Below, piece by piece: positions 15,481-23,888 of a DNA stretch of 37,838 nt. The stretch comes from CAYHCE01 sp964355015 (GTDB taxonomy: Bacteria; Cyanobacteriota; Cyanobacteriia; PCC-6307; Cyanobiaceae). The translations under genes were made by a program, and so were the position numbers. How positions within the stretch are numbered: the first letter of the stretch is position 1; each line of letters begins with the position of its first letter. The notes under the pieces were generated by a model. The model saw nothing but the letters and a program-made list of their open reading frames with translations. It was not told the DNA's origin and searched no databases. The stretch lies in contig CAYHCE010000031.1 in the NCBI GenBank assembly GCA_964355015.1, forward strand, positions 1 to 37,838. Reading direction: 5' to 3'.

Positions 15481-17220
15481 ATGACCGTCGCCACCGCTGC
15501 ACCCTCTCGCCTCTCGCTCCAGTGCGCCGAGATCGGGCCCGACACCACCACGATCCGTTCGCTCGACTGGGACCGCAGCCGCTTCGACATCGAGTTCGGC
15601 CTGCGCAACGGCACCACCTACAACGCCTTTCTGGTGCGGGGTGAGCGCACCGCCCTGATCGACACCAGCCACCTCAAGTTCGCGGGCACCTGGCTGCCCC
15701 TGCTGCAGGAGCAGATCGATCCGCTGGCGATCGATCACCTGATCGTGTCCCACACCGAACCCGACCACTCGGGCCTGATCGGCCACCTGCTGGAGCGCAA
15801 CCCCGAGATCGAGATCGTGGCCTCGAAGGTGGCGATCGCCTACCTGGCCGACCAGGTGCACCGTCCGTTCCGCAGCCGGGCGGTGAAGAGCGGCGACGAG
15901 CTGGATCTCGGCACCAACCCCGAAAGCGGCGTTCAGCACCGCTTCGAGTTTCTCAGCGCCCCCAACCTGCACTGGCCCGACACGATCTTCTCGTTCGATC
16001 ACGGCACCGGCATCCTCTACACCTGTGATGCCTTCGGCCTCCACTACTGCAGCAACGACGTCTTCGACGTCGACCCCGGCGCGATCGCCCCGGATTTCCG
16101 CTTCTACTACGACTGTCTGATGGGCCCCAATGCCCGCAGCGTGCTGCAGGCCCTCAAACGCATGGACGGCCTGCCGGCGATCGGCATGATCGCCACCGGC
16201 CACGGCCCGCTGCTGCGCGAGCACCTCAGCCTCTGGATCGGCGACTATCGCGACTGGAGCAGCCAGCGCAGCGCCGGGGAAACCTATGCCGCCGTCTGCT
16301 ACGTGAGCCAGTACGGCTTCTGCGACCGGCTCAGTCAGGCCCTGGCCCGCGGCATCGGCAAGGCGGAGGCCCAGGTGCAGCTCGTTGACCTGCGGGCCAC
16401 CGATCCCCAGGAGCTCGCCGCCCTGATCGGTGAGGCCAGCGCCGTGGTGGTGCCCACCTGGCCGGCCAGCCCCGACCCCGACCTGCAGCAGTCGATCGGC
16501 ACGCTGCTGGCGGCCCTGCAGCCGAAGCAATGGGTGGCCGTCTACGACGCCTACGGCGGCCTTGATCTGCCGATCGACAGCGTCGCCGCCAAGCTGCGCA
16601 GCCTCGGCCAGAAGGAAGCCTTCACCCCCCTGCGCGTCCGCCAGGTGCCTGACGGCAACGACTACCAGCGCTTCGAGGAGGCTGGCACCGATCTCGGTCA
16701 GCTGCTCGGCCGCGCCAAAACGATCGCGGCGATGAAAGCCCTCGACGGCGACCTCGACAAGGCGCTGGGTCGGCTCAGTGGCGGTCTGTACATCGTCACG
16801 GCACGCCAGGAGGAGCGCAGCAGCGCCATGGTGGCCAGCTGGGTCAGCCAGGCCAGCTTCGAGCCGCCCGGTCTCTCGATCGCCGTGGCCAAGGACCGGG
16901 CGATCGAGGCCCTGATGCAGGTGGGCGACCGCTTCGTGCTCAACATCCTGCAGGAGGGAAAATCCCAGGATCTGCTGCGCCATTTCCTGCGCCGCTTCCC
17001 GCCCGGTGCCGATCGCTTCGCCGGCGTCGCCACCCTCGATGGGGTCGCCCGTGGCGGACCGGTGCTCAGCGATGCCCTGGCCTATCTGGGCTGCCGCGTG
17101 GTGCAGCGGATGGAGGCCCCCGATCACTGGATCATCTATGCCGAAGTGGAGGAGGGCACCGTGGCCGACAGCGAGGGCATCACCGCCGTGCATCACCGCA
17201 AGGTGGGCAACCACTACTGA
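15481..17220 (+). CDS. flv3: Flavodiiron protein Flv3-type (class C)
   Basis: A 579-residue, three-domain protein: metallo-beta-lactamase-like diiron domain (about 1-270), flavodoxin-like domain (about 275-420) and C-terminal flavin reductase domain (about 435-579). The canonical iron ligands are kept: SHTEPDH (His91, Glu93, Asp95, His96), the His of APNLHW, the Asp of YTCDAFG and the His of ATGHGP. In cyanobacteria Flv3 works with Flv1 to reduce O2 to water after photosystem I. ATG 15481 (MTVATAAP) is preferred; ATG 15460 is possible. Its stop overlaps the next start (TGATG), so the two are translationally coupled. Confidence 0.9.
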   Translation: MTVATAAPSRLSLQCAEIGPDTTTIRSLDWDRSRFDIEFGLRNGTTYNAFLVRGERTALIDTSHLKFAGTWLPLLQEQIDPLAIDHLIVSHTEPDHSGLIGHLLERNPEIEIVASKVAIAYLADQVHRPFRSRAVKSGDELDLGTNPESGVQHRFEFLSAPNLHWPDTIFSFDHGTGILYTCDAFGLHYCSNDVFDVDPGAIAPDFRFYYDCLMGPNARSVLQALKRMDGLPAIGMIATGHGPLLREHLSLWIGDYRDWSSQRSAGETYAAVCYVSQYGFCDRLSQALARGIGKAEAQVQLVDLRATDPQELAALIGEASAVVVPTWPASPDPDLQQSIGTLLAALQPKQWVAVYDAYGGLDLPIDSVAAKLRSLGQKEAFTPLRVRQVPDGNDYQRFEEAGTDLGQLLGRAKTIAAMKALDGDLDKALGRLSGGLYIVTARQEERSSAMVASWVSQASFEPPGLSIAVAKDRAIEALMQVGDRFVLNILQEGKSQDLLRHFLRRFPPGADRFAGVATLDGVARGGPVLSDALAYLGCRVVQRMEAPDHWIIYAEVEEGTVADSEGITAVHHRKVGNHY

Positions 17221-19109
17221 TGACCGACACAACCTTCAAGGCTGCCGCCGCGCCGGCCGAGAGCGGCGACCGCCGCGTGATCGTGCTGCCGATCGAGCCG
17301 GGCCTGGTCTGCCTGCGGGGTCTCAGCCCGAAACGGCTTCGCTTTGAAGTGGAGTACGGCCTCGAGCGGGGTACCACCGCCAACGCCTTCCTGTTCAGTG
17401 GCGGCGAATGCGAGGGCCGGCCCGTGGGTCCCGTGCTGGTGCATCCACCGGGGCAGTCGTTCGCGGCTCCCTTTCTGGAGGCCCTGGCCCGGCAGCTGGG
17501 GGGCTCTGGCAGCTCCGGGGCGGGTTTGTCGCTACCGCCGTTGCGCCTGGTGGTGGGCTTCGTCAATCCCAACCGGGCCGCGTTCCTGCGCCAGCTGGCG
17601 GAGCGGTGGCCCGATCTCGAGCTGATCGCCTCCAACGCCGGCGCCAGGCTGGTCACGGAGCTTTGGCAGCAGCGCCAGCCCACCTCTGCTCCGCCAGGCG
17701 ATGACACGAGCGCGATCGAGGCAGCCTCGCCCCTCCCCTTGCCGCCGATCCGGATCATCAAGGGCGAGGAAGTGCTGGAGCTGGGGCACGGCCATCGGCT
17801 GCGGTTGATCCCGGTGCCCACGCCCCGCTGGCCCGGCGCCCTGGTGGCCTTCGAGGAAAGCAGCGGCCTGCTGATCAGCGGCAAATTCTTTGCCGCCCAT
17901 CTCTGCAGCGAGCCCTTCGCCGAGCCCAACCGCGGCAGCACTGAAGAGGATCGTCGCTATTTCTACGACTGCCTGATGGCGCCGATGGCCCGTCAGGTGG
18001 AAACGGTGGTGGACAGGCTTGAAGCCCTGCCGATCCGCACGATTGCCCCCGGCCACGGCCCGGCGATCAGCGAGAGCTGGCGCAGCCTCCTGGCGGATTA
18101 CCGCCGCTGGGGCGAGAACCAGGGCAAGGCCAGGCTGGCGGTTGGCCTGCTGTATGCCAGTGCCTATGGCAACACCGCCGCCATCGCCGATGCCCTGGCC
18201 CAGGGAGTGTCCCGCACCGGCGTGCGGGTGGAGAGCGTCAACTGTGAGTTCGCCACCCCCGAGCAGCTGCTGGAGACCATCCGCAGCTGCGACGCTTTCC
18301 TGATCGGCTCGCCCACACTCGGCGGCCATGCCCCCACCCCGATCGTCTCGGCCCTGGGCACCCTGCTCTCCGAAGGCGACCGCACCAAGCCCGTGGGGGT
18401 GTTCGGCAGTTTCGGCTGGAGCGGCGAGGCGATCGATCTGCTCGAAAGCAAGCTGCGCGACGGCGGCTTCCGCTTCGCCTTCGAGACGATCCGGGTGAAG
18501 TTCAGTCCCGATGGCCCCACCCTCCAGCGCCTGGAGGAAACCGGCACAGCGCTGGGGCGGGAGCTGCTCGCTCAGCAGCGCCGCCACAAGCGGATCGCCG
18601 CCGGCGGCTTGAGTGAGAGCCGCAGCAATCCGGCGGTGCTGGCCCTGGGCCGGGTGGTGGGATCGCTCTGCGTGCTCACCACCCGCAGGGGCGAAGGGGT
18701 CGAGGCCCTCGGCGGGGCCATGGTGGCCAGCTGGGTGAGCCAGGCCAGCTTCAGCCCCCCCGGCTTCACGGTGGCTGTCGCGAAGGATCGGGCCGTGGAG
18801 CTCCTGCTCCACAACGGCGATCGCTTCGTGCTGAACGTGCTGGCCGAAGGCCGCGAGCAGGGCCCGATGAAGCAGTTCCTGCAGCCGTTCGAGCCGGGCG
18901 CCGATCGCTTTGCCGGCCTCGATCTCGAGGCCAGCCCCGGCGGCCAGCCCGTGCTGCCCGAAGCCCTGGCCTGGCTGGAGGCCAGCGTGAGCCAGCGGAT
19001 GGAATGCGGTGACCACTGGCTGCTCTATGCCCAGGTGAGCCACGGCGGCCTGCTCGATCCGGCCGCGCTCACGGCGGTGCACCAGCGCCGCAGTGGCGCC
19101 AACTACTGA
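17220..19109 (+). CDS. flv1: Flavodiiron protein Flv1-type (class C)
   Basis: A 629-residue partner of Flv3 with the same three domains. The diiron ligands are largely replaced: the HxExDH position reads FVNPNRAA, the third His is Arg in TPRWPG and the bridging Asp is Lys in LISGKFF, while the last His (APGHGP) stays. This loss is characteristic of Flv1 and separates it from the first gene. The flavodoxin part starts at LLYASAYGNTAAIADAL and the flavin reductase part at VGSLCVLTTRRGE. The pair performs Mehler-like O2 photoreduction that protects photosystem I. Confidence 0.9.
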   Translation: MTDTTFKAAAAPAESGDRRVIVLPIEPGLVCLRGLSPKRLRFEVEYGLERGTTANAFLFSGGECEGRPVGPVLVHPPGQSFAAPFLEALARQLGGSGSSGAGLSLPPLRLVVGFVNPNRAAFLRQLAERWPDLELIASNAGARLVTELWQQRQPTSAPPGDDTSAIEAASPLPLPPIRIIKGEEVLELGHGHRLRLIPVPTPRWPGALVAFEESSGLLISGKFFAAHLCSEPFAEPNRGSTEEDRRYFYDCLMAPMARQVETVVDRLEALPIRTIAPGHGPAISESWRSLLADYRRWGENQGKARLAVGLLYASAYGNTAAIADALAQGVSRTGVRVESVNCEFATPEQLLETIRSCDAFLIGSPTLGGHAPTPIVSALGTLLSEGDRTKPVGVFGSFGWSGEAIDLLESKLRDGGFRFAFETIRVKFSPDGPTLQRLEETGTALGRELLAQQRRHKRIAAGGLSESRSNPAVLALGRVVGSLCVLTTRRGEGVEALGGAMVASWVSQASFSPPGFTVAVAKDRAVELLLHNGDRFVLNVLAEGREQGPMKQFLQPFEPGADRFAGLDLEASPGGQPVLPEALAWLEASVSQRMECGDHWLLYAQVSHGGLLDPAALTAVHQRRSGANY

Positions 19110-19132
19110 GCCAGGCCCAAAGGGGCCCTTCC

Positions 19133-19780
19133 TCAGCGGGGCAGGGGCTCAGTGGGCAGGGGAACAGTGGGCAGGGGCGAGCGGGCCTGCCGGAAGCAGG
19201 GGGCCTCGAACAGCTGGCGCTGGCTGAGGCTTTCCACTAAGGGGGGAGTCCCTGGCTTGCCATAGCGCAGCACGAAGATCTGGTCGAACTCCATCGGGCC
19301 GATCGGGGGCATCGAAGGCCAGCCCAGCCCACGGGCCAGTTCGGGCATCCTGCGGTGCTCCCAGAACAGCACCACGTTGCCGTCCTGGTAGGCCGGTTGG
19401 CTGAGGATGTCCTGCCCATCCCGGAAGGAGTCCTCCTGAGAGGCCTGGGCAATCGAGATGTTGACCCCGGTGGCCACCCCCAGGGGCACGGCGCTCTGGT
19501 AGCTGCGGGCGTTCTTGCTGGTGACGGGGTTGAAGAAGAACGTGCGGATCTGGGTTGGGGCACCGAAGCAGGCGGGGATGAGGCGGCCCAGGTTGATCGA
19601 GCGGAGGAAGCCGCTGGCCGAGAGGTTGTAATTGCCATCACCGGAGGCCACCTTGTCACCGTGTCGCAGCAGGATCACCTGACGGGGGATGGCCTCGGCC
19701 GGCGCCGGTGCGGTGGTGACGATCACCAGGGCCAGGAAGGCCAGACAGGAGGGGTGGTGGGTCGAACCAGTGGAGGCCAT
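19133..19780 (-). CDS. Secreted histidine-phosphatase superfamily protein
   Basis: A 215-residue protein with a signal peptide (residues 1-30, hydrophobic LAFLALVIV and an APAEA end). ILLRHGDK carries the RHG motif (Arg39, His40, Gly41) of the phosphoglycerate-mutase-like superfamily. Later, FFNPVTSKNARSYQSA and VVLFWEHRRMPELARGLG supply the expected second Arg and His regions. A periplasmic phosphatase is the likely role; the substrate is unknown. The C-terminus ends in a proline-rich PLPTVPLPTEPLPR tail. It faces the convergent flv1 with 23 bases between. Confidence 0.75.
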   Translation of the reverse strand: MASTGSTHHPSCLAFLALVIVTTAPAPAEAIPRQVILLRHGDKVASGDGNYNLSASGFLRSINLGRLIPACFGAPTQIRTFFFNPVTSKNARSYQSAVPLGVATGVNISIAQASQEDSFRDGQDILSQPAYQDGNVVLFWEHRRMPELARGLGWPSMPPIGPMEFDQIFVLRYGKPGTPPLVESLSQRQLFEAPCFRQARSPLPTVPLPTEPLPR

Positions 19781-19910
19781 GGGATCCCGGTGTTGGGTGG
19801 GGGCCCTGGGCAGACCATGCGCCTGCGGTCCCAGGCTCGATGCTGACAGTGGAGACGGCCTCTGCCCCGAAGGGGTTCTTGACGGGGGCCTGGTCTATCC
19901 ATGGTCAGGT

Positions 19911-19929
19911 CGAAGTCAGTCCGACTTCG
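19911..19929. promoter_or_regulatory. Perfect inverted repeat upstream of rubrerythrin
   Basis: CGAAGTC (19911-19917) and GACTTCG (19923-19929) are perfect 7-bp arms around a 5-base spacer, 33 bases before the rubrerythrin ATG. It could be an operator for a redox or metal regulator, or an RNA hairpin in the leader. No T-run follows, so it is not a terminator. Confidence 0.4.
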
Positions 19930-19962
19930 TGTAAGCTCCTTGGCATCCTTCACGGTTTCTCC

Positions 19963-20673
19963 ATGGACCTCTCCAAACCCGGCACCCTCGCCAACCTCGA
20001 AGCCGCCTTCGGCGGCGAGAGCATGGCCAACCGCAAATACCTCTTCTTCGCCGACGTGGCCAAAAAACTCGGCAACAATGAGCTCTCCAGGCTCTTCCGT
20101 GACACCGCCGCCCAGGAGACGGAGCACGCCTTCGCCCACTTCCGCCTGCTCCACCCCGAGCTGGTGGTGGGCGACCCCACCTCTCTCTCCGAGGCCGAGA
20201 AGCAGGCGGTGCTCGCCCGCTGCCTGGAGCTGGCCATCGAAGGCGAAACCTATGAGTACACCACCATGTACCCGGACTTCGCTGCCCAGGCCCGCGCCGA
20301 CCGCGACGGCGGCGCCGAGGCCGAGTTCAACGAGCAGATCGCCGAATCCGAGGAACACGCCGGCCTCTTCCGCAGGGCGGCCAGCAACTTCGGCCGGCTC
20401 ACCCCGATCGAGCACCACCACGCCGATCGCTACACCGTGGCCCTCGAAGCCCTGCAGGGCCAGGGAACCGCCGGGGAAGGCGAACCCGTTACTGGCCAAT
20501 GGATCTGCAAGGTGTGCTCGATGATCTACGACCCCATCGCCGGTGACCCGGATTCCGGCATCGCCGCCGGCACCCCGTTCGAGGCCATTCCCGACGGCTG
20601 GGAGTGCCCGATCTGCGGCACGCGCAAGGCCAACTTCATTCCCTACCGGGAACCGGCGCTTCAGGTGGCCTGA
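19963..20673 (+). CDS. Rubrerythrin
   Basis: A 236-residue peroxide-reducing protein. The N-terminal ferritin-like four-helix domain has the diiron Glu/His motifs GESMANRKY, ETEHAFAHF, EGETYEYTTMY and ESEEHAGLF. The C-terminal rubredoxin domain has two pairs of Cys (CKVCSMIYD and CPICGTRK) for one iron. It detoxifies hydrogen peroxide in the cytoplasm with electrons from reduced carriers. ATG 19963 (MDLSKPGTL) is the family start; the longer frame to 19840 is not used. Its 3' end overlaps the convergent small gene by 38 bases. Confidence 0.93.
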   Translation: MDLSKPGTLANLEAAFGGESMANRKYLFFADVAKKLGNNELSRLFRDTAAQETEHAFAHFRLLHPELVVGDPTSLSEAEKQAVLARCLELAIEGETYEYTTMYPDFAAQARADRDGGAEAEFNEQIAESEEHAGLFRRAASNFGRLTPIEHHHADRYTVALEALQGQGTAGEGEPVTGQWICKVCSMIYDPIAGDPDSGIAAGTPFEAIPDGWECPICGTRKANFIPYREPALQVA

Positions 20674-20956
20674 GGGAGGGCTCCCCACACGAAACCGTCT
20701 GGTGGAAGCGGCTGAAGTCCAGCACCCGGCTGTCCTCCCGGTCGACGACGATGTCCGCAAAGCGGGCGTTCAGCCGCAGATGGGCCGGCGAGGGCACGGC
20801 CAGCATCAGGGGATAGGGCTCCCGCCAGTGGTGACGCCAGTCGTCGAGATCGTCGGCGTGCAGCATTCCGTCCTGTTTGCGCAGGGAGAGGGTGCGAAGC
20901 TGCGGTCCCCGGCGGCTGGGGGATCGGCGCAGAAAACGCCGGAAGACAGCGGCCAT
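20636..20956 (-). CDS. Hypothetical protein coupled to the HxlR remnant
   Basis: A 106-residue product not recognised. The central part is protein-like (LRTLSLRKQDGMLHADDLDD, WRHHWREPYPLMLAV, RLNARFADIVVD) with a basic N-terminus (MAAVFRRFLRR). Its ATG overlaps the stop of the upstream HxlR-like fragment (TGATG), so both would be read from one message. The 3' end overlaps the rubrerythrin gene by 38 bases, which is either a real convergent overlap or a sign that the frame is not used to its end. Confidence 0.5.
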   Translation of the reverse strand: MAAVFRRFLRRSPSRRGPQLRTLSLRKQDGMLHADDLDDWRHHWREPYPLMLAVPSPAHLRLNARFADIVVDREDSRVLDFSRFHQTVSCGEPSLRPPEAPVPGRE

Positions 20957-21132
20957 CAGCGGCTCGGCGCGGCCAAGCCCCAGGCGTGAAGGCAGTTCAG
21001 CACCGGGATCAGGCTTCGTCCCCGAACCGAAAGCCGGTACTCCACCCCATCGGCCTCGAGCCCCCGCAGGGCCCGCTCGGCCGGACAGACGTCGTGGTGG
21101 CGGCTGTCGAGAAACCGCTCGGACTCCGTCAT
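20956..21132 (-). pseudogene. Shortened HxlR-family regulator
   Basis: A 58-residue frame from ATG 21132. CPAERAL matches the start of HxlR/MarR-like winged-helix regulators, and LEADGVEYRLSVRGRSLIPV plus LNCLHAWG matches their end. The roughly 45-50 residues between, which hold the recognition helix, are missing, as is the short wing segment before VEYRLS. In full-length relatives these parts are contiguous with what remains. The gene is divergent from the Old Yellow Enzyme gene, the usual place for an HxlR repressor of such an enzyme. It is probably a decayed, non-DNA-binding remnant, though a small dimerising protein cannot be excluded. Confidence 0.6.
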
Positions 21133-21235
21133 CGTGACCAACCGGTGCGTTGGGCACAGTCTGGTGCGTTCTTGTGGGAATCCTCCACGGGCAGCAGAGT
21201 TGACCCACTGCCATGCAGGCCCGCCGGGCAACCCG

Positions 21236-22315
21236 ATGACCGACCTGTTCACGCCCCTGGCCCTCGGCCCCCTGGAGCTTCCCAACCGGGTGCTGATGGC
21301 GCCCCTCACCCGCTCCCGCGCCGAGGAGGGGCACATCCCCGGTCCGCTGATGGCCGAGTACTACGGCCAGCGGGCCTCCGCCGGGCTGATCATCGCCGAG
21401 GCCACCATGGCCATGGAGGGGAACTCCGCCTTCATCCGCGAGCCTGGGATTCACTCCGGCGCCCAGGTGGAGGGCTGGAAGCTCACCACCACGGCGGTGC
21501 ATGAGCGGGGCGGCCGGATCGTGCTGCAGATCTGGCACGGCGGCCGCGCCTGTCATCCGGTTCTGAACGGCGGCCGCCAACCGGTGGCCCCCAGCGCCAT
21601 TGCCATCACCGGCGACGAGATCCACACCCCCGAGGGCAAGAAGTCCTATGTGGTGCCCCGGGAGCTGGCCGACGCGGAACTCCCCGGCATCGTGGAAGGT
21701 TTTCGCCTCGCGGCCCGCAACGCCGTCGCTGCCGGCTTCGACGGTGTTGAGGTGCACGGCGCCAACGGCTACCTGCTCGATGAGTTCCTACGCGACGGCA
21801 GCAACCACCGCAGCGGCCCCTACGGCGGCTCGATCGAGAACCGGGCCCGGTTGCTGCTGGAGGTGATCGAGGCGGTGCGCGCCGAAACGGAGCTGGTGGG
21901 CCTGCGGATCTCGCCGCTCAACAGCTACAACGCCATGGTCGACAGCGATCCGGTGGGCCTCGCCAGCTGGCTGGCGGATCGACTCAACGACACGGGCCTC
22001 GACTTCCTTGACCTGATGCGCGGCGACTTGTTCCAGCAGCAGCAGGGCGACCTGCTCACGCCGGTGCGGGAGCGCTTCAAGGGCGTGCTGATCGCCAACA
22101 TGGGATACACGGCCGCCGAGGCCCAGGCGGCGATCGGTTCCGGCGCCATCGATGCGGTGACCTTCGGCACCGCCTTCCTCGCCAACCCCGACCTGCCGGA
22201 GCGACTGCGCCGCGGCGCTCCGCTCAACCCCCCCGACCCTGCCACCTTCTACAGCCCGGGGCCCGCCGGCTACACGGACTATCCCTTTCTGAGCGATTCC
22301 CCCGCCCTCCCCTGA
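21236..22315 (+). CDS. Old Yellow Enzyme family ene-reductase
   Basis: A 359-residue FMN-dependent TIM-barrel oxidoreductase. It starts MTDLFTPLALGPLELPNRVL and has APLTRSRA, the WHGGRACHP loop, the substrate-binding pair His/Asn in VHGANGYLLDEFLRDGSNHR, YGGSIENRARLLLEV and the phosphate-binding end AIDAVTFGTAFLANPDLPER. Members reduce activated C=C bonds of electrophiles with NAD(P)H. The physiological substrate is unknown. ATG 21236 is the family start. It is one base upstream of the pirin gene, forming a two-gene unit. Confidence 0.93.
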   Translation: MTDLFTPLALGPLELPNRVLMAPLTRSRAEEGHIPGPLMAEYYGQRASAGLIIAEATMAMEGNSAFIREPGIHSGAQVEGWKLTTTAVHERGGRIVLQIWHGGRACHPVLNGGRQPVAPSAIAITGDEIHTPEGKKSYVVPRELADAELPGIVEGFRLAARNAVAAGFDGVEVHGANGYLLDEFLRDGSNHRSGPYGGSIENRARLLLEVIEAVRAETELVGLRISPLNSYNAMVDSDPVGLASWLADRLNDTGLDFLDLMRGDLFQQQQGDLLTPVRERFKGVLIANMGYTAAEAQAAIGSGAIDAVTFGTAFLANPDLPERLRRGAPLNPPDPATFYSPGPAGYTDYPFLSDSPALP

Positions 22316-22316
22316 C

Positions 22317-23060
22317 ATGACCCGCAGCGATTCCCCCCTCCAGACCCCTTCCCCGCTCCAGACCGTGTTCCGCCCCGCCGCCGAGCGCTTCCACAGCACG
22401 ATCGACTGGCTCGACAGCTGGCACAGCTTCAGCTTCGGCAGTCATGTCGACCCGGCCTGGATGGGCTACGGACCGCTGCGGGTGATCAACGAGGACACGA
22501 TCGCGGCCGGCCGCGGCTTCGGCATGCACCCCCACAGCGACATGGAGATCGTCACGGTGATGCTCGAAGGCGAGCTCACCCACCGCGACTCGATCGGCAA
22601 CGGCGCGGTGCTCAGAGTGGGCGAGGTGCAGCGGATGAGTGCCGGCACCGGCGTGGTGCACAGCGAGATCAACGAGAACGGGCGGCCCTGCCGGCTGCTG
22701 CAGATCTGGATCGAGCCCGCCAGCCGCGGCATCGCGCCCGCCTACGAGCAGAAGGCGTTCAGCCTCAGCGAGAGCTGGACCCTGCTGATCGACCCCGAGC
22801 GGCGGCAGGGCGCGATGGCGATCCACCGCCCGGTGCGGCTCTGGCGCGCCCGGCCTGTCACCGGCCGCTCGCTGAAGCTGCCGCTGCAGCCTGGCCAGGC
22901 TGCCTGGCTGCAGCTGATCGATGGAGCGGTGGAACTCGACACCCCGTCCGGGTCCCGCCGGCTGCAGCGCGGCGATGGGCTGGGCTTCAGCGCCGTCGCA
23001 GGCGTCAGCCTCACGGCCGCGGCCGCGGACGCCGACCTGCTCCTGTTCGAACTGGCATGA
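22317..23060 (+). CDS. Pirin family protein
   Basis: A 247-residue bicupin. The N-terminal cupin has DSWHSFSFG, then MHPHSDMEIVTVMLEGELTH with the two metal His of HPH, and a later His/Glu in VVHSEINEN. This matches YhhW-like pirins, some of which have quercetin dioxygenase activity in vitro. The role here is not known; pairing with an ene-reductase suggests metabolism or detoxification of aromatic or electrophilic compounds. The ATG is immediately after the preceding stop. Confidence 0.92.
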   Translation: MTRSDSPLQTPSPLQTVFRPAAERFHSTIDWLDSWHSFSFGSHVDPAWMGYGPLRVINEDTIAAGRGFGMHPHSDMEIVTVMLEGELTHRDSIGNGAVLRVGEVQRMSAGTGVVHSEINENGRPCRLLQIWIEPASRGIAPAYEQKAFSLSESWTLLIDPERRQGAMAIHRPVRLWRARPVTGRSLKLPLQPGQAAWLQLIDGAVELDTPSGSRRLQRGDGLGFSAVAGVSLTAAAADADLLLFELA

Positions 23061-23191
23061 GCGCTCCGCAGGCGGCCGCGAACGGGAATCGTTAAGAGTG
23101 ATCAACGGATGGCGGAAGGGCAGCCAACGATGCTGCAGAGCGCAGGCCGGATCGCTCAAATGTGGCCAGCTGATTCCGTGCGCCAGCCGCC

Positions 23192-23419
23192 ATGGCCCAA
23201 CCGGACCCGTACCTGCCTGTCCTTCGTTCCGTCGACGCCGTGCAGCCCAGGCGCTGGATCGTGCGCTACAGGGGCTTCGTGCTGATCCCCCAGACGAATC
23301 TCACCTGGTTGGTGCGGCCGGAGCGGAGCCCGATGCCGGTGCTGCCCTTCCGTACCCCGGCCACTTCCCTGGCCGATGTGAAGGCCCTGGTGGACTGGCG
23401 CCTGGATCAGGCCGCCTGA
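23192..23419 (+). CDS. Small conserved-looking hypothetical protein
   Basis: A 75-residue product, MAQPDPYLPVLRSV at the start, with RRWIVRYRGFVLIPQTNLTW, LVRPERSPM and LADVKALVDWRLD. Its character is that of small proteins conserved in marine and freshwater picocyanobacteria, but I cannot assign a function. No signal peptide or membrane segment is seen. Its last 13 bases overlap the convergent gene ending at 23407. Confidence 0.6.
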   Translation: MAQPDPYLPVLRSVDAVQPRRWIVRYRGFVLIPQTNLTWLVRPERSPMPVLPFRTPATSLADVKALVDWRLDQAA

Positions 23420-23700
23420 GGCGGGGTGGGGCCACCTGAGCTCTGAAAGGGCAGCACGAGGGTGGCCCAGCGATCGGGGCGCTCTGGCCGGCTGCGGCGG
23501 GACTTTCGTACACCGAACGGCACCCTCACCACATTGGTGCCTTCCACGCGGAACGTTTCACCCCGGGAATGGGAATGGGCGAGCGCGTCGAGGACGCTGG
23601 GCAGCAGCGGCTCCTTGAGACTCGAGGGCTCGACGGCGCTGGAAAGTGTGAACCTCACGGGTGGGGAGGAGCCAGGGGTGTCGCCGTTGTTGCCGTTCAT
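23407..23700 (-). CDS. Hypothetical protein, about 97 residues
   Basis: From ATG 23700 (MNGNNGDTPG) with GGGGA just upstream; ATG 23709 is the alternative. The middle, SLKEPLLPSVLDALAHSHSRG and ETFRVEGTNVVRVPFG, is strongly protein-like, and the tail is basic (VRKSRRSRPERPDR) and then LVLPFQSSGG. The family is not recognised by name. It converges on and slightly overlaps the gene ending at 23419, which supports both frames being compact real genes. Confidence 0.6.
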   Translation of the reverse strand: MNGNNGDTPGSSPPVRFTLSSAVEPSSLKEPLLPSVLDALAHSHSRGETFRVEGTNVVRVPFGVRKSRRSRPERPDRWATLVLPFQSSGGPTPPQAA

Positions 23701-23888
23701 GATCCCCATGCAGGAAGCGGGAGCGCGGAACTGGAGCGCTTCGGCCTGCCGTTGCAGCAGAGTGCTCCCGGAAGGCAGAGGCAGGTGCCTGGAGGGCAAC
23801 CGGACCCATGGCCTTCGCTGCGCGGAATGTACCGTGCTTTCCCTGAGTTGGCCCGCTCCGGCGTGCCGCCGGGGAGGCCGGCCGTGTC

